From positions 118,297 through 182,296 of the forward strand of contig JAFDMF010000002.1 of NCBI GenBank assembly GCA_019306065.1: a stretch of 64,000 nucleotides of DNA. Direction: 5' to 3'. Every line of letters starts with the position of its first letter. The stretch's first letter is position 1. Of this stretch, positions 34,138 through 42,510 are shown in pieces. This DNA is from Deltaproteobacteria bacterium (GTDB lineage: Bacteria; Desulfobacterota; Desulfobacteria; Desulfobacterales; JAFDMD01). A program made the position numbers and the translations under genes. A model generated the notes under the pieces. That model saw only the letters and a program-made list of their open reading frames with translations, was not told where the DNA came from and searched no databases.

Positions 34138-34926
34138 ATGAAAAAAAAACTGTTTCTTGGCATAGATGCAGGCTCCTCAAGAACAAAAGCGGTTCTTACA
34201 GACGAAAATAAAAAAATAGCAGGATATGCGGTTAAAAAATCCGGCGTAAATTTTTCAAAGGCTGCAAATCTATGTTTAACACAGGCTTTAAGTAATGCGG
34301 CGGCAAGTGTTTCCGATATTAAATCTGCGGTTTTTACAGGATACGGAAGAAATAATATCTTTATTGAAGTTCCAAAAGCCGTAAAAACCGAGATAAGCTG
34401 TCATGCAAAAGGATGTTACGCCTATTTTCCTTACGAAATAACCGTAATAGATATTGGAGGGCAGGATAATAAGCTTATTAAGATAAATAAAAACTCAAAA
34501 ATCGAAAGTTTTAAAATGAATCGCAAATGTGCGGCAGGGACAGGGGCTTTTTTGGAAGAAATGGCATTAAGACTTGATATTCCTGTCAGCGAACTTAACA
34601 ATCTTGCCGAAAAATCAGAAAATATGGTAAAGCTGGGAAGTTTTTGCACGGTTTTTTCGGCTACAGAAGTGTTAGAGAATATTCAAAAAGGAGTTAAAAT
34701 TTTTGATATTGCAAAAGGTATTTTTCATTCCGTTATAAAAAGAGTATTTGAGATGGATTCTCTTACAAAAACCATAGTTATAACGGGAGGAGTTGTAGCT
34801 CATAATCCTTTTATTATTAAAATGGCGACGGGAGCCGCGCCGGACAAAAAAATTTTAACTCCGGCGCTGCCTCAGTTTACCGGGGCTTTCGGGGCTGCCC
34901 TATATGCCTCAAATTCAACTGCATAA
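34138..34926 (+). CDS. BadF/BcrD-type acyl-CoA dehydratase activase
   Basis: This 262-residue ASKHA-fold ATPase activates 2-hydroxyacyl-CoA dehydratases or benzoyl-CoA reductase-like enzymes by electron transfer. Phosphate loop GIDAGSSRTKAVL, DIGGQDNK, then KCAAGTGAFLEEMA with the [4Fe-4S] Cys, and GSFCTVFSATEV with the second cluster Cys, are present, as is ITGGVVAHNP. The dehydratase is not in the window. Met at 34138 is preceded by AGGA; the upstream ATG at 34048 adds 30 atypical residues. Strictly anaerobic metabolism is implied. Confidence 0.92.
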   Translation: MKKKLFLGIDAGSSRTKAVLTDENKKIAGYAVKKSGVNFSKAANLCLTQALSNAAASVSDIKSAVFTGYGRNNIFIEVPKAVKTEISCHAKGCYAYFPYEITVIDIGGQDNKLIKINKNSKIESFKMNRKCAAGTGAFLEEMALRLDIPVSELNNLAEKSENMVKLGSFCTVFSATEVLENIQKGVKIFDIAKGIFHSVIKRVFEMDSLTKTIVITGGVVAHNPFIIKMATGAAPDKKILTPALPQFTGAFGAALYASNSTA

Positions 34927-35034
34927 CTCCTGTTTTCTGCGTTAAAAACGAACAAACTACTTTGTTATACAACAGAATTTAAATATAACAAACGCCCATT
35001 ACTATGTTATAAATACAAAAAAGAATGATTATAA
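34926..35034 (+). repeat. Families C and B at the 5' edge of a broken GT2 gene
   Basis: CTCCTGTTTTCTGCGTT and AACAAACTACTTTGTTATAC (partial family C) are followed by AACGCCCATTACTATGTTAT then AAAAAAGAATGATTATA (family B). The B copy ends within a few bases of where glycosyltransferase homology begins. Confidence 0.75.
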
Positions 35035-35035
35035 A

Positions 35036-35777
35036 ACGGGGACCGGAGGCGGGTTAAAAAGCATATGTCATGCTTTAAAAAAATAACCTGTTAATAAAAA
35101 TGGACGGAGACGGTCAAATGAATCCCGAATACCTCGACAAGCTGATTATGCCGATTATAGAAAAAAAGGCGGATTATGCCAAAGGCAACCGCTTCTACGA
35201 CTTTAATGCGTTACAATCAATGCCAAAAATAAGATTAATAGGCAACGGCATCCTCTCCTTTTTTACAAAAGCCGCTTCAGTGTATTGGAATATTACAGAC
35301 GTTGTAAACGGTTATACGGCTATAAGCGGAAACGTTTTAAAAAATCTTAATCTATCAAAGTTAAACGAAGGTTATTTTTTTGAAATAAACATACTAATAC
35401 AAATCGGAATAGCGGGCTATGTAGTATATGATATTCCCATACCGGCAGTTTATCGCGACGAAACAAGCAACATGAGAATTATGCAAATACTGGCAGCCTT
35501 TCCTTTTTTATTATTTATCGAATTATGTAAACGAATATTTTACAGATACTTTATTTATGATTTCAACATGGCTTCCATATACATAATGCTCGGTCTGCCC
35601 ATGACTACATGGGGAATAGCATTCGGAATATATAGATGGAGCGTTGGAATAGCAACCGGAATACCAAACAGCGCCGGCACAACCTTTCTTTCGGTTCTGC
35701 CCTTAATATTAGGGGTTCAATTTTTACTACAGGCAATTAATATAGATATTGCAAACATACCTTTTAAAAACCAATAA
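35036..35777 (+). pseudogene. 5'-truncated, frameshifted GT2 (polyprenyl-phosphate glycosyltransferase)
   Basis: The open frame from 35100 begins inside the catalytic domain at the DxD region (MDGDGQMNP) and lacks the ~90-residue nucleotide-binding N-terminus. Homology runs upstream of that ATG: NNLLIK precedes it in frame. Before an A7 run (35077-35083) another frame gives GTGGGLKSICHALKK, the expected preceding GT2 helix. Thus one frameshift plus loss of the 5' end. The C-terminus keeps the amphipathic and membrane helices of a DPM/ArnC-like enzyme. It heads a set with a flippase-like and a GT-C gene, so the pathway may be disabled here or use another GT2. Confidence 0.75.
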
Positions 35778-35792
35778 AAAACGGAGTATTAA

Positions 35793-36158
35793 ATGTATAA
35801 AACCGTCATAATTATGATCTGCGTATCGATTCTGCTAGTTACCTCCAACCTACTATTAAAATCGACGGTTATCCATTTTAAAACCGGAATTCAACTAACC
35901 TCTATACTTAAATTTATATCCGATTACAAATTTTGGGGAAGTATATTATTTACGGGACTGGCTTTAATATTATGGCTATACATCTTAACCTATGAGCATA
36001 TATCAGTAGTATATCCGCTTATTAGTATAAGCTACATCTTTATGACGCTTGCAGCTTATTATCTTTATGATGAAAAAATAACCTCAAACCAAATAATAGG
36101 CATAGGGTTAATCTGCTCCGGCATCTACTTTTTATTTAAAGAAACAATCAAGTTATGA
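35793..36158 (+). CDS. Four-helix SMR/EamA-type membrane protein (ArnE-like)
   Basis: This 121-residue protein has four hydrophobic helices. The second pair contains ISVVYPLISISYIFMTLAAY and DEKITSNQIIGIGLI, typical of SMR/ArnE-F half-size transporters. Between a polyprenyl-phosphate glycosyltransferase and a GT-C transferase it most likely flips the lipid-linked sugar across the inner membrane (inference from context). Its end overlaps the next gene by 4 bp (ATGA). GGAG lies before the ATG. Confidence 0.8.
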   Translation: MYKTVIIMICVSILLVTSNLLLKSTVIHFKTGIQLTSILKFISDYKFWGSILFTGLALILWLYILTYEHISVVYPLISISYIFMTLAAYYLYDEKITSNQIIGIGLICSGIYFLFKETIKL

Positions 36159-37387
36159 CAAATATAACAAAAAAACCCTTCTTTTTATTATGCAAAAAAG
36201 TTGCCGAGCGCTTAAAATTACGGCACATTATAATCATAGGCTTCCTGTTTAGAATCGCCGCTTTAACAGCTATGCCAAACAACCAGTTTCCGGATTCCCA
36301 TACATACATAAAAGCGGGCGCGCAGCTATTTGAAAACGGCGTCATAGTCAAACATAATGTTATGCCCCTATATCCTATTTTATGCGGCATATTAAACAAT
36401 TTCTTACTTATAAAAATAGCGGACATACTCTTTTCCGTATTAACAATCTATATAATATATCAACTATCCTACATAATATTTAAAAAAAAAACATCCGCTT
36501 TGTTAAGCGCATTTATAGCGGCGGTTTATCCTTTTTTTAATTTTTATGCTACCGCAGCTTTAACCGAAACCAGTTATACCCTTTTATTAGTCTCCGCTTT
36601 TTATATGTTATACAGGCAAAAATTTATAATAGGCGCCATCCTTTTAATTCTATCAATTTTAGAAAGACCCACATTAGACTTTGCCGCTCCGCTTATAATA
36701 TTCATCTTTGCCTATTTTGTTCATAAGCGCTCATTATCCTACTCAATTAAAATCGTATCCTATTATATCGTCATCTACATCTTATTATTTTGCCCATGGT
36801 GGCTTCATCAATACAACAAATACGATAAATTCATCCGAATGAATCTCGCAGACGGAATAGCTTGGTACAGCGGAAACAATCCGCTGAATCAAAGCGGAAG
36901 CGGAGTAGCTTCGGATAACGGAAAACCCGCAGACGTTGATTTTTCGCTCTTTGCCAAAATAAAAGACCCTTATAAACAAAACCAAGCTATGAAAAAAGAG
37001 GCTTTTGACTTTATAATCAACAATCCGGATCGTTTTATAAAACTGGCGGCATTAAAATTTTGCAGATTATGGCGACTATATCCTTATGCCCCCGAATATG
37101 AAAAACCGCTTTATATAATCATCTCCGTAACCAGCTACGGCTCGGTTCTACTATTCTTTTTACTATCTACAGCCTCATTTATTTTTATCAAAAAAAACAG
37201 AGTGTTTTCAAAAAAACTGCTTCCCGTATTTTTTCTTATAACCTACTTTACCCTTGTTCACATGGTATTAATATCTTCTTTAAGATACAGATTTCCAATA
37301 GAGCCCTTTTTAATAATAATTGCCTCTTACGGCTTTATTTTTCTATTTAATAAAATTACAAAACATAATGACCAAAAAGCCGAATAA
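36155..37387 (+). CDS. GT-C (ArnT/PMT-like) integral membrane glycosyltransferase
   Basis: A 410-residue protein with about ten membrane helices. The first loop contains FPDSHTYIKAGAQL, the acidic catalytic region of family 39-like transferases; LERPTLDFAAP follows. A periplasmic segment (about 215-300) has WYSGNNPLNQSGSG. It would transfer a sugar from a polyprenyl-phosphate donor to a periplasmic acceptor. It is translationally coupled to the small transporter upstream. Its sugar and acceptor are unknown. Confidence 0.83.
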   Translation: MTNITKKPFFLLCKKVAERLKLRHIIIIGFLFRIAALTAMPNNQFPDSHTYIKAGAQLFENGVIVKHNVMPLYPILCGILNNFLLIKIADILFSVLTIYIIYQLSYIIFKKKTSALLSAFIAAVYPFFNFYATAALTETSYTLLLVSAFYMLYRQKFIIGAILLILSILERPTLDFAAPLIIFIFAYFVHKRSLSYSIKIVSYYIVIYILLFCPWWLHQYNKYDKFIRMNLADGIAWYSGNNPLNQSGSGVASDNGKPADVDFSLFAKIKDPYKQNQAMKKEAFDFIINNPDRFIKLAALKFCRLWRLYPYAPEYEKPLYIIISVTSYGSVLLFFLLSTASFIFIKKNRVFSKKLLPVFFLITYFTLVHMVLISSLRYRFPIEPFLIIIASYGFIFLFNKITKHNDQKAE

Positions 37388-37431
37388 TTAAAAAAAAAAA
37401 TTTAAACAATTATATAAAAGGAATATAACTT

Positions 37432-38286
37432 ATGAAAGCCTACATTTTTCCAGGACAAGGATCCCAACAAAAAGGTATGGGCGAAACCCTTTTTGACGAA
37501 TTTAAACATCTAACCGAAAAAGCGAATCAAATGCTTAATTACGACATAAAAAAGCTATGTATTGAAGATCCGCAAAACCTGCTTAATCAAACCAATTATA
37601 CCCAGCCTGCTTTATATATTGTAAATTCATTTACATGGCTTAAAAAAAAGGCGGCGGCGGAAAAACCGAATTATTTTGCAGGACACAGTTTAGGCGAATA
37701 CAACGCTTTGTTTGCCGCTCATGCTTTTGATTTTGAAACGGGATTAAAACTTGTTCAAGAGCGCGCAAGATTAATGGCTCTTGTAAAAGGAGGCGGAATG
37801 GCTGCGGTTATAGGTTTAAGCGAAGCCAAAATAGCCAAAATTTTGCAGGAAAACGATTTTTCAGAAATAAGCATGGCAAATTACAATTCTTACGATCAGA
37901 TCGTTATATCGGGAATAAAAAACCAGATAGAAAAAGCGGAAGCGCTCTTTAAAAAAGCCGGCGCAAAACTATATAGAATACTTCCGGTAAGCGGAGCGTT
38001 TCATTCCGAACAAATGATACAGGCAAAAAAAAAATTTGCCGAATTTATAGAAAAATTTCGGTTCAACCCGCTTCAAACTCCCGTAATATCAAATGTTACG
38101 GCTAAAGAATATGAAAATAAAAATATAAAAAAACTTTTATGCCAACAGATAATCTCTCCCGTAAAATGGAGCCATACCGTAGAATATCTTATAACAAAAG
38201 GGGAAATGCAGTTTGAAGAAATAGGGGTCGGCAAAGTTTTAACCAATCTTGTAAAAAGAATCAAAAATGCGCTTGCATCAAAATAG
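37432..38286 (+). CDS. fabD: Malonyl/acyl-CoA:ACP transacylase
   Basis: The protein has 284 residues. AYIFPGQGSQQKGMG at the N-terminus, active-site Ser in GHSLGEYNALFAA, Arg in QERARLM and His in SGAFHSEQM complete the catalytic set. NQTNYTQPALY is more like the trans-acting AT domains of polyketide/PUFA systems than housekeeping FabD, though no such cluster is in view. It loads malonyl onto acyl carrier protein. AAAGGAAT precedes the ATG; flanking genes are unrelated. Confidence 0.88.
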   Translation: MKAYIFPGQGSQQKGMGETLFDEFKHLTEKANQMLNYDIKKLCIEDPQNLLNQTNYTQPALYIVNSFTWLKKKAAAEKPNYFAGHSLGEYNALFAAHAFDFETGLKLVQERARLMALVKGGGMAAVIGLSEAKIAKILQENDFSEISMANYNSYDQIVISGIKNQIEKAEALFKKAGAKLYRILPVSGAFHSEQMIQAKKKFAEFIEKFRFNPLQTPVISNVTAKEYENKNIKKLLCQQIISPVKWSHTVEYLITKGEMQFEEIGVGKVLTNLVKRIKNALASK

Positions 38287-38373
38287 AAAAAAGTTTTATC
38301 TTCTCTTTTAAATTCAGCCGATATATTATATAAATATCTATACCTGCGTTATGAAAAAAAAAATAACAATGAA

Positions 38374-38436
38374 AGGATATAGTTTTTTTGCGAAGCGATA
38401 AGCAAGAAGCAAAGGGAACAAACTTGGACATCTCCC
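38374..38436 (+). repeat. Dispersed repeat family E, copy 1
   Basis: AAAGGATATAGTTTTTTTGC, GAAGCGATAAGCAAGAAGC and AACAAACTTGGACATCTCC are nearly the reverse complement of the copy near 49.75 kb. It directly precedes the M48 protease gene. Confidence 0.8.
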
Positions 38437-38456
38437 AAAACAGGAGCAAGTCAATT

Positions 38457-39860
38457 ATGAAATATAAAAAAAGATATATTATTATTTTTATGCTCCTTCT
38501 TTTTCAATTCTTCGTTTCTTTTAAATTCGGATACTGCCTTACCATAAAAGAAGAAGAAGAAATGGGGGAAGAATTTTTAAAACATATCAAAAAAAGCGTA
38601 ACATTTATAGAAAACCCTTTAATATTAAATTATATAAAAAAAGTCGGAGATAAAATAAGTTCAAACATAGATTCCAAACCTTTTGATTTTAACTTTTATA
38701 TCATAAAAAATTCCGGTTATAATGCATTTGCCGCCCCCGGAGGACACATTTTTTTAAACAGCGGACTTTTTGAAGCTATGGATACCGAAGAGGAGCTTGC
38801 AGGAATATTATCTCATGAAATAGCGCACGTTACATGCAGGCATATATCTCAAAGACTGATCAAACAAACAAAAATACAACTTGCCACATTAGCCGGTCTG
38901 GCTGCGGGAATACTTCTTGGCAGCACAGGAGATTCGGAAGCCGCGGCTGCAATAATGCAGGGGACTGCAGCAGCCGGAGCTTCGGCGGCTCTTGCATATA
39001 GCAGAGAAGATGAAAGACAAGCCGATCAAATAGGGCTTAAATATCTTGAAAACAGCGGTTATACAAGCGGCGGGCTTATAAGCTCTTTAAAAAAAATCAG
39101 AGAAAAGCAGTGGTTTACTCCCGATAAAGTTCCTACATACCTTATGACCCATCCCGGCATTGACGAAAGAATAATATATTTAAGTTCCGCAATAAAAGAT
39201 ACAAAACCGGTTTCAGATATAAAAAATAACGATTTTGAAATGGCTAACATCGGGATTAAAGCTATATACGGCAATAAAACTCAAGCGGAAAAAGAAATAA
39301 GCATAAAACTTCAAAAAAATCCGAATTCTCCTGCTGCAAATTACGGATATGCCATAATATTGGAAAGAAGCGGGAAAAAAAAGGATGCGGCAGCCTATTT
39401 TAAAAAAGCTTTGGCTCAAAAACCTTTTGACCCTTACATACTAAAAAAATACGGAATCCTGCTTTTCGACATGGGAAGTTATCGAGAAGCGGATAAAATA
39501 ATAGAAAATGTCAATTCAATAATACCAGAAGATCCGGACGGCTTATTTTATATGGGTAGGCTAAAGCTTATATTAAATAACGCCGAACAAGGAATAGACA
39601 TATTAAAAAAATTAACCGGCAAACATCCGGAATATAAACAGGCTCATTACTATCTTGCAAAAGGTTATACCGAAATCGGCAATATTGCGGATTCTCATTA
39701 TAATCTCGGAATCCATTCTAAAAACCAAAAAAACAAAAAAAATGCCGAGTTTCATTTTAAAAAAGCTTTGGAAGCGGAAAAGGATACAGATAAAAAAAAA
39801 AATATAGAAAAAATGATAGAAAGCCTTAATCCGCCTCCAACAATGATTATCAGACCTTAA
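38457..39860 (+). CDS. M48-family metalloprotease with TPR repeats (BepA-like)
   Basis: A 467-residue periplasmic protein. The signal peptide ends near FGYCLTI. The peptidase domain carries zinc motif HEIAH (120-124) and the distal Glu region REDERQADQIG. A Gly/Ala-rich hydrophobic loop lies between (about 140-180). TPR repeats occupy about 280-465. It resembles BepA/YfgC, which checks outer-membrane protein assembly. Met at 38457 is chosen because it starts the signal peptide and follows AGGAG; the 23 codons before it come from repeat E. Confidence 0.9.
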   Translation: MKYKKRYIIIFMLLLFQFFVSFKFGYCLTIKEEEEMGEEFLKHIKKSVTFIENPLILNYIKKVGDKISSNIDSKPFDFNFYIIKNSGYNAFAAPGGHIFLNSGLFEAMDTEEELAGILSHEIAHVTCRHISQRLIKQTKIQLATLAGLAAGILLGSTGDSEAAAAIMQGTAAAGASAALAYSREDERQADQIGLKYLENSGYTSGGLISSLKKIREKQWFTPDKVPTYLMTHPGIDERIIYLSSAIKDTKPVSDIKNNDFEMANIGIKAIYGNKTQAEKEISIKLQKNPNSPAANYGYAIILERSGKKKDAAAYFKKALAQKPFDPYILKKYGILLFDMGSYREADKIIENVNSIIPEDPDGLFYMGRLKLILNNAEQGIDILKKLTGKHPEYKQAHYYLAKGYTEIGNIADSHYNLGIHSKNQKNKKNAEFHFKKALEAEKDTDKKKNIEKMIESLNPPPTMIIRP

Positions 39861-39864
39861 CTTT

Positions 39865-41130
39865 ATGGAATCGTCTAAAACAAAAGGGCTTAAAATTACC
39901 GTTAACAAACAGGGCAGCCCTTATTATTTAAAAGTAAGCTATCCTCTTCGCTTCGGAAAATTTACCGAAATCGAAACCGAAGATTATATCTTCTGTTTTG
40001 ACCTCAATAATCGCATCAAATTCATACAAGGAAAAAAAGAGACAATCGGCGAACAGTTTAAATTAAACTGCGCGGCAGATTGGATATACTATTGTGTGGC
40101 AGGATATAAAGGAGTTTATTCCTTTTTGGGAGAATATTATCTGCCCTGTTTCGGATATGCAAAAAATCCTTTATTTGATATTTACAGCTACAATACAAAG
40201 CTTTTTAAAAATATTTTCAACGCGTTTTTAAAATTAGTTCAACGCTTGGAATATATTATTAAATCCGATCCTTTAAACGAGATAAATCAAATCTTAAAAG
40301 CTATTATAACTGTAAATCATTCCGAAGCTATTAAAAAAAGAGTCGAAGAGTTTTATAAAATAACCTCCGGAGTTGTTACGGTTCTACCGCCGGACTGCCG
40401 ACATGTAGATTATGAGGTTATTCCCCTTAATATAACTTACGGCTGCCTTTATAATTGCGGTTTCTGCTCTGTTAAAAAAGGAATAAAATTTAAAACTCGA
40501 AGCATAACCGACATATTATACGATATAAAAAGATTCAAAACTTTTTATTCCGCAGATATTGCCAATTATAACTCTTTATTTCTCGGAGAACACGACGCTC
40601 TTAATGCTGAAAGCAAAATAATTATAGATGCTGCAAAAACTGCTTATAATAAACTCGGATTTCAATATTCATATATGAAAAATCCGATGCTGTTTCTTTT
40701 TGGAAGCGTTGACTCCCTTATTAACGCCAAAAAAGAATTGTTTGAAGCCTTAAACTCGCTTCCTTTTTATACTTATATTAATATAGGAATGGAATCCGCA
40801 GATAATACCACTTTTAGGCTTCTTAAAAAGCCCCTTGTTTCTAAAAAAATAAAAGAGGCTTTTGACAACATGCTGCTCATAAATCAAAAATATATGAATA
40901 TCGAAATAACCGCAAATTTTGTTATGGGAGATATGCTTTCAGACGAGCATTACCAATCAATAATTACTCTTTCAAAATCTGCAGGAAAATCTTTTTACGG
41001 CAAAGGAGCCTTTTACATATCTCCTCTTGAAAAAAGCGGCGCTCCATCCTCTTATGTACAAAAAAAATTCTTATGGCTTAAAAATTCCTGCGCTATGCCG
41101 ACTTATATATATATTATCCAACGCCTTTAA
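39865..41130 (+). CDS. Radical SAM protein of unknown function
   Basis: The protein has 421 residues. The first ~180 are not a known domain to me. Then GCLYNCGFC holds the CxxxCxxC cluster (Cys194, 198, 201), and the TIM-barrel part has SLFLGEHDALNAE and NIGMESADNTTFRLLKKP, the usual SAM-binding features of the Elp3/HemN-like group. Its substrate is unknown. It starts 4 bp after the protease stop, so the two are co-transcribed. FVMGDMLSDEHYQSII near the C-terminus is typical of B12-independent radical SAM clades. Confidence 0.85.
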   Translation: MESSKTKGLKITVNKQGSPYYLKVSYPLRFGKFTEIETEDYIFCFDLNNRIKFIQGKKETIGEQFKLNCAADWIYYCVAGYKGVYSFLGEYYLPCFGYAKNPLFDIYSYNTKLFKNIFNAFLKLVQRLEYIIKSDPLNEINQILKAIITVNHSEAIKKRVEEFYKITSGVVTVLPPDCRHVDYEVIPLNITYGCLYNCGFCSVKKGIKFKTRSITDILYDIKRFKTFYSADIANYNSLFLGEHDALNAESKIIIDAAKTAYNKLGFQYSYMKNPMLFLFGSVDSLINAKKELFEALNSLPFYTYINIGMESADNTTFRLLKKPLVSKKIKEAFDNMLLINQKYMNIEITANFVMGDMLSDEHYQSIITLSKSAGKSFYGKGAFYISPLEKSGAPSSYVQKKFLWLKNSCAMPTYIYIIQRL

Positions 41131-41147
41131 GCCTACTGCATAGCTTC

Positions 41148-41265
41148 TAATTTTACCCATTTTCGGCGTTATGCTCAAATTTTAATCCTCTAAATACTTT
41201 AAGTATTCCTGCGGTCAAAATTTTCGCCTGCCTTGAGAATGAACAACATTATTTGCTATGCAGCA
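41148..41265 (+). repeat. Dispersed repeat family C, copy 3
   Basis: CCCATTTTCGGCGTTATGCT, AATCCTCTAAATACTTTAAG, TATTCCTGCGGTCAAAATTT and CGCCTGCCTTGAGAATGAAC follow the family C order. The arms AAATTTTAATC and GGTCAAAATTTT form a hairpin. Its end overlaps the last codons of the minus-strand small gene. Confidence 0.75.
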
Positions 41266-41420
41266 GTCTTATTTTCCATATCTATTTTCTCTTTTTCTCC
41301 CGAACGGACTTCTTTGAGTCTTTTTTTGTATAAATAATAAATAATGCACCCGGAACGAAATTTGCAGTAAAGATTAGGATCCCTGCAGGTTTCATCATCT
41401 ATTTCCATATTTTTTTTCAT
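41256..41420 (-). CDS. Small Cys-containing protein, 54 residues
   Basis: On the minus strand ATG at 41420 opens MKKNMEIDDETCRDPNLYCK followed by FRSGCIIYYLYKKRLKEVR and ends at TAG 41258-41256. Three cysteines in a C-x6-C-x5-C arrangement and the DPNLYCKFRSGC block look like a conserved deltaproteobacterial small protein that travels with YkgJ-type genes; a metal or cluster ligand role is a guess. It follows the 130-residue gene by 31 bp. An in-frame ATG three codons earlier is possible. The last residues overlap repeat C. Confidence 0.6.
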   Translation of the reverse strand: MKKNMEIDDETCRDPNLYCKFRSGCIIYYLYKKRLKEVRSGEKEKIDMENKTAA

Positions 41421-41451
41421 ACAAAGCATTTATTTTAATTCCAATTTATAT

Positions 41452-41844
41452 TTACGGACTTTCGATTCCTTCCGATTTCAATAATTCTTGATACCAGCAT
41501 GAAAAATCATACATTCCTTGAAATTGCAGTTCTTCGTTAATAATGCCCAAACATATCTCAAAAGCGCCTCTTGCATAAGAATTATTATAATCTTTATTAT
41601 CCGCTTTACTTTGGAGAAACTCTCTTATCAGCATTTGAGAGGTTCTTTTTGTTTTATCTTTTCTTATATCTATCGGATCTTTCGGTTCTTGAAACGGATC
41701 CCATTTATCGTATCCTTTTTTTAATATGTATTTCTGCCTTTTTTCGGACATACTGTCAAAAAGAAATTTTTTCCTTTTCTCTTCTTCCGCTTTTTTATTT
41801 GTTTGATTCTCCAATTTGCTTTTCCTTTTTTTGCACAACTCCAA
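41452..41844 (-). CDS. Conserved hypothetical protein next to YkgJ gene
   Basis: This 130-residue cytoplasmic protein has a basic N-terminus (Lys-rich) and a C-terminal part with KRQKYILKKGYDKWDPFQEP, KDPIDIRKDKTKRTSQMLIR and GAFEICLGIINEEL. No enzyme motif is seen. It overlaps the YkgJ-family gene by 50 bp if the first Met is used; Met32 (41751) would remove the overlap. Tight linkage suggests it works with the cysteine-cluster protein. Confidence 0.72.
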   Translation of the reverse strand: MELCKKRKSKLENQTNKKAEEEKRKKFLFDSMSEKRQKYILKKGYDKWDPFQEPKDPIDIRKDKTKRTSQMLIREFLQSKADNKDYNNSYARGAFEICLGIINEELQFQGMYDFSCWYQELLKSEGIESP

Positions 41845-42472
41845 GTGTTTCTTTATTATATTCCATAAGCAGAGCCATTGAAACAGGTATCAGCATTTGA
41901 AAAAGATCAGGATATTTCGAGTTAATATCTTTGGTAATTTTTGCTGAAAGTTCATAAAGTTTTTGCTGTAATATTTCTATTTTTATGGTCTTATATTCTT
42001 TTTTTTCTTCAAAACCTGTTCTACCGCAGGCATGGGTAATGCCTCCTATATGTGTCGGGATGCCGTAAAGCCTGCATGTTATAGGTCTGTATTCATACAA
42101 AGAGCAGAGTTTATCTTCGGTAAGAAGAGGACATTCAATTCTTTGAAAAGCCATTTTTGCTATTATTTCCTGTTCATCTTTTCCCTCTTGAACATCTTTA
42201 TAAGCCTGTTTTTTAAGTTTATAAACTTTTCTATCCGCTTTATTTGCTTTTGCTATAATAATATCTTTATTTGCTCCGCCTATTTTGTCGTTAAAATGCC
42301 GGTTGATATATAAAGCTTCAATTAGCCCTATATCAAATACGGCATGGCAGCAGTCTGCACAGTTTATTCTACAGCGCATACATTCCGAATATTCCTGTTT
42401 TACTTGTTCAAAAGCATTATCCGCCATTGCCGCTATTTTTTCATACTCTTTAAAATATTTTGTGAAATCCAA
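41795..42472 (-). CDS. YkgJ-family cysteine cluster protein
   Basis: A 225-residue protein with two cysteine blocks, CMRCRINCADCCHAVFDIGL and CPLLTEDKLCSLYEYRPITC with RLYGIPTHIGG, as in the YkgJ/CxxCxxCC family that binds zinc or an Fe-S cluster. Biochemical function in the family is not established. It heads a probable three-gene minus-strand operon with the 130- and 54-residue proteins. Confidence 0.88.
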   Translation of the reverse strand: MDFTKYFKEYEKIAAMADNAFEQVKQEYSECMRCRINCADCCHAVFDIGLIEALYINRHFNDKIGGANKDIIIAKANKADRKVYKLKKQAYKDVQEGKDEQEIIAKMAFQRIECPLLTEDKLCSLYEYRPITCRLYGIPTHIGGITHACGRTGFEEKKEYKTIKIEILQQKLYELSAKITKDINSKYPDLFQMLIPVSMALLMEYNKETLGVVQKKEKQIGESNK

Positions 42473-42510
42473 AAATCCTCCTTTATAATTATCACTTGTT
42501 GTGTCTGATA

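Noticed and set aside
33974-34186. Minus-strand frame with a convincing-looking membrane segment (HPLIRWATNFIIAFLSVYIW)
   Set aside because: It overlaps the start of the activase gene in antisense, lacks a good start and ribosome site, and AT-rich DNA readily yields such hydrophobic frames. Could still be a fragment.
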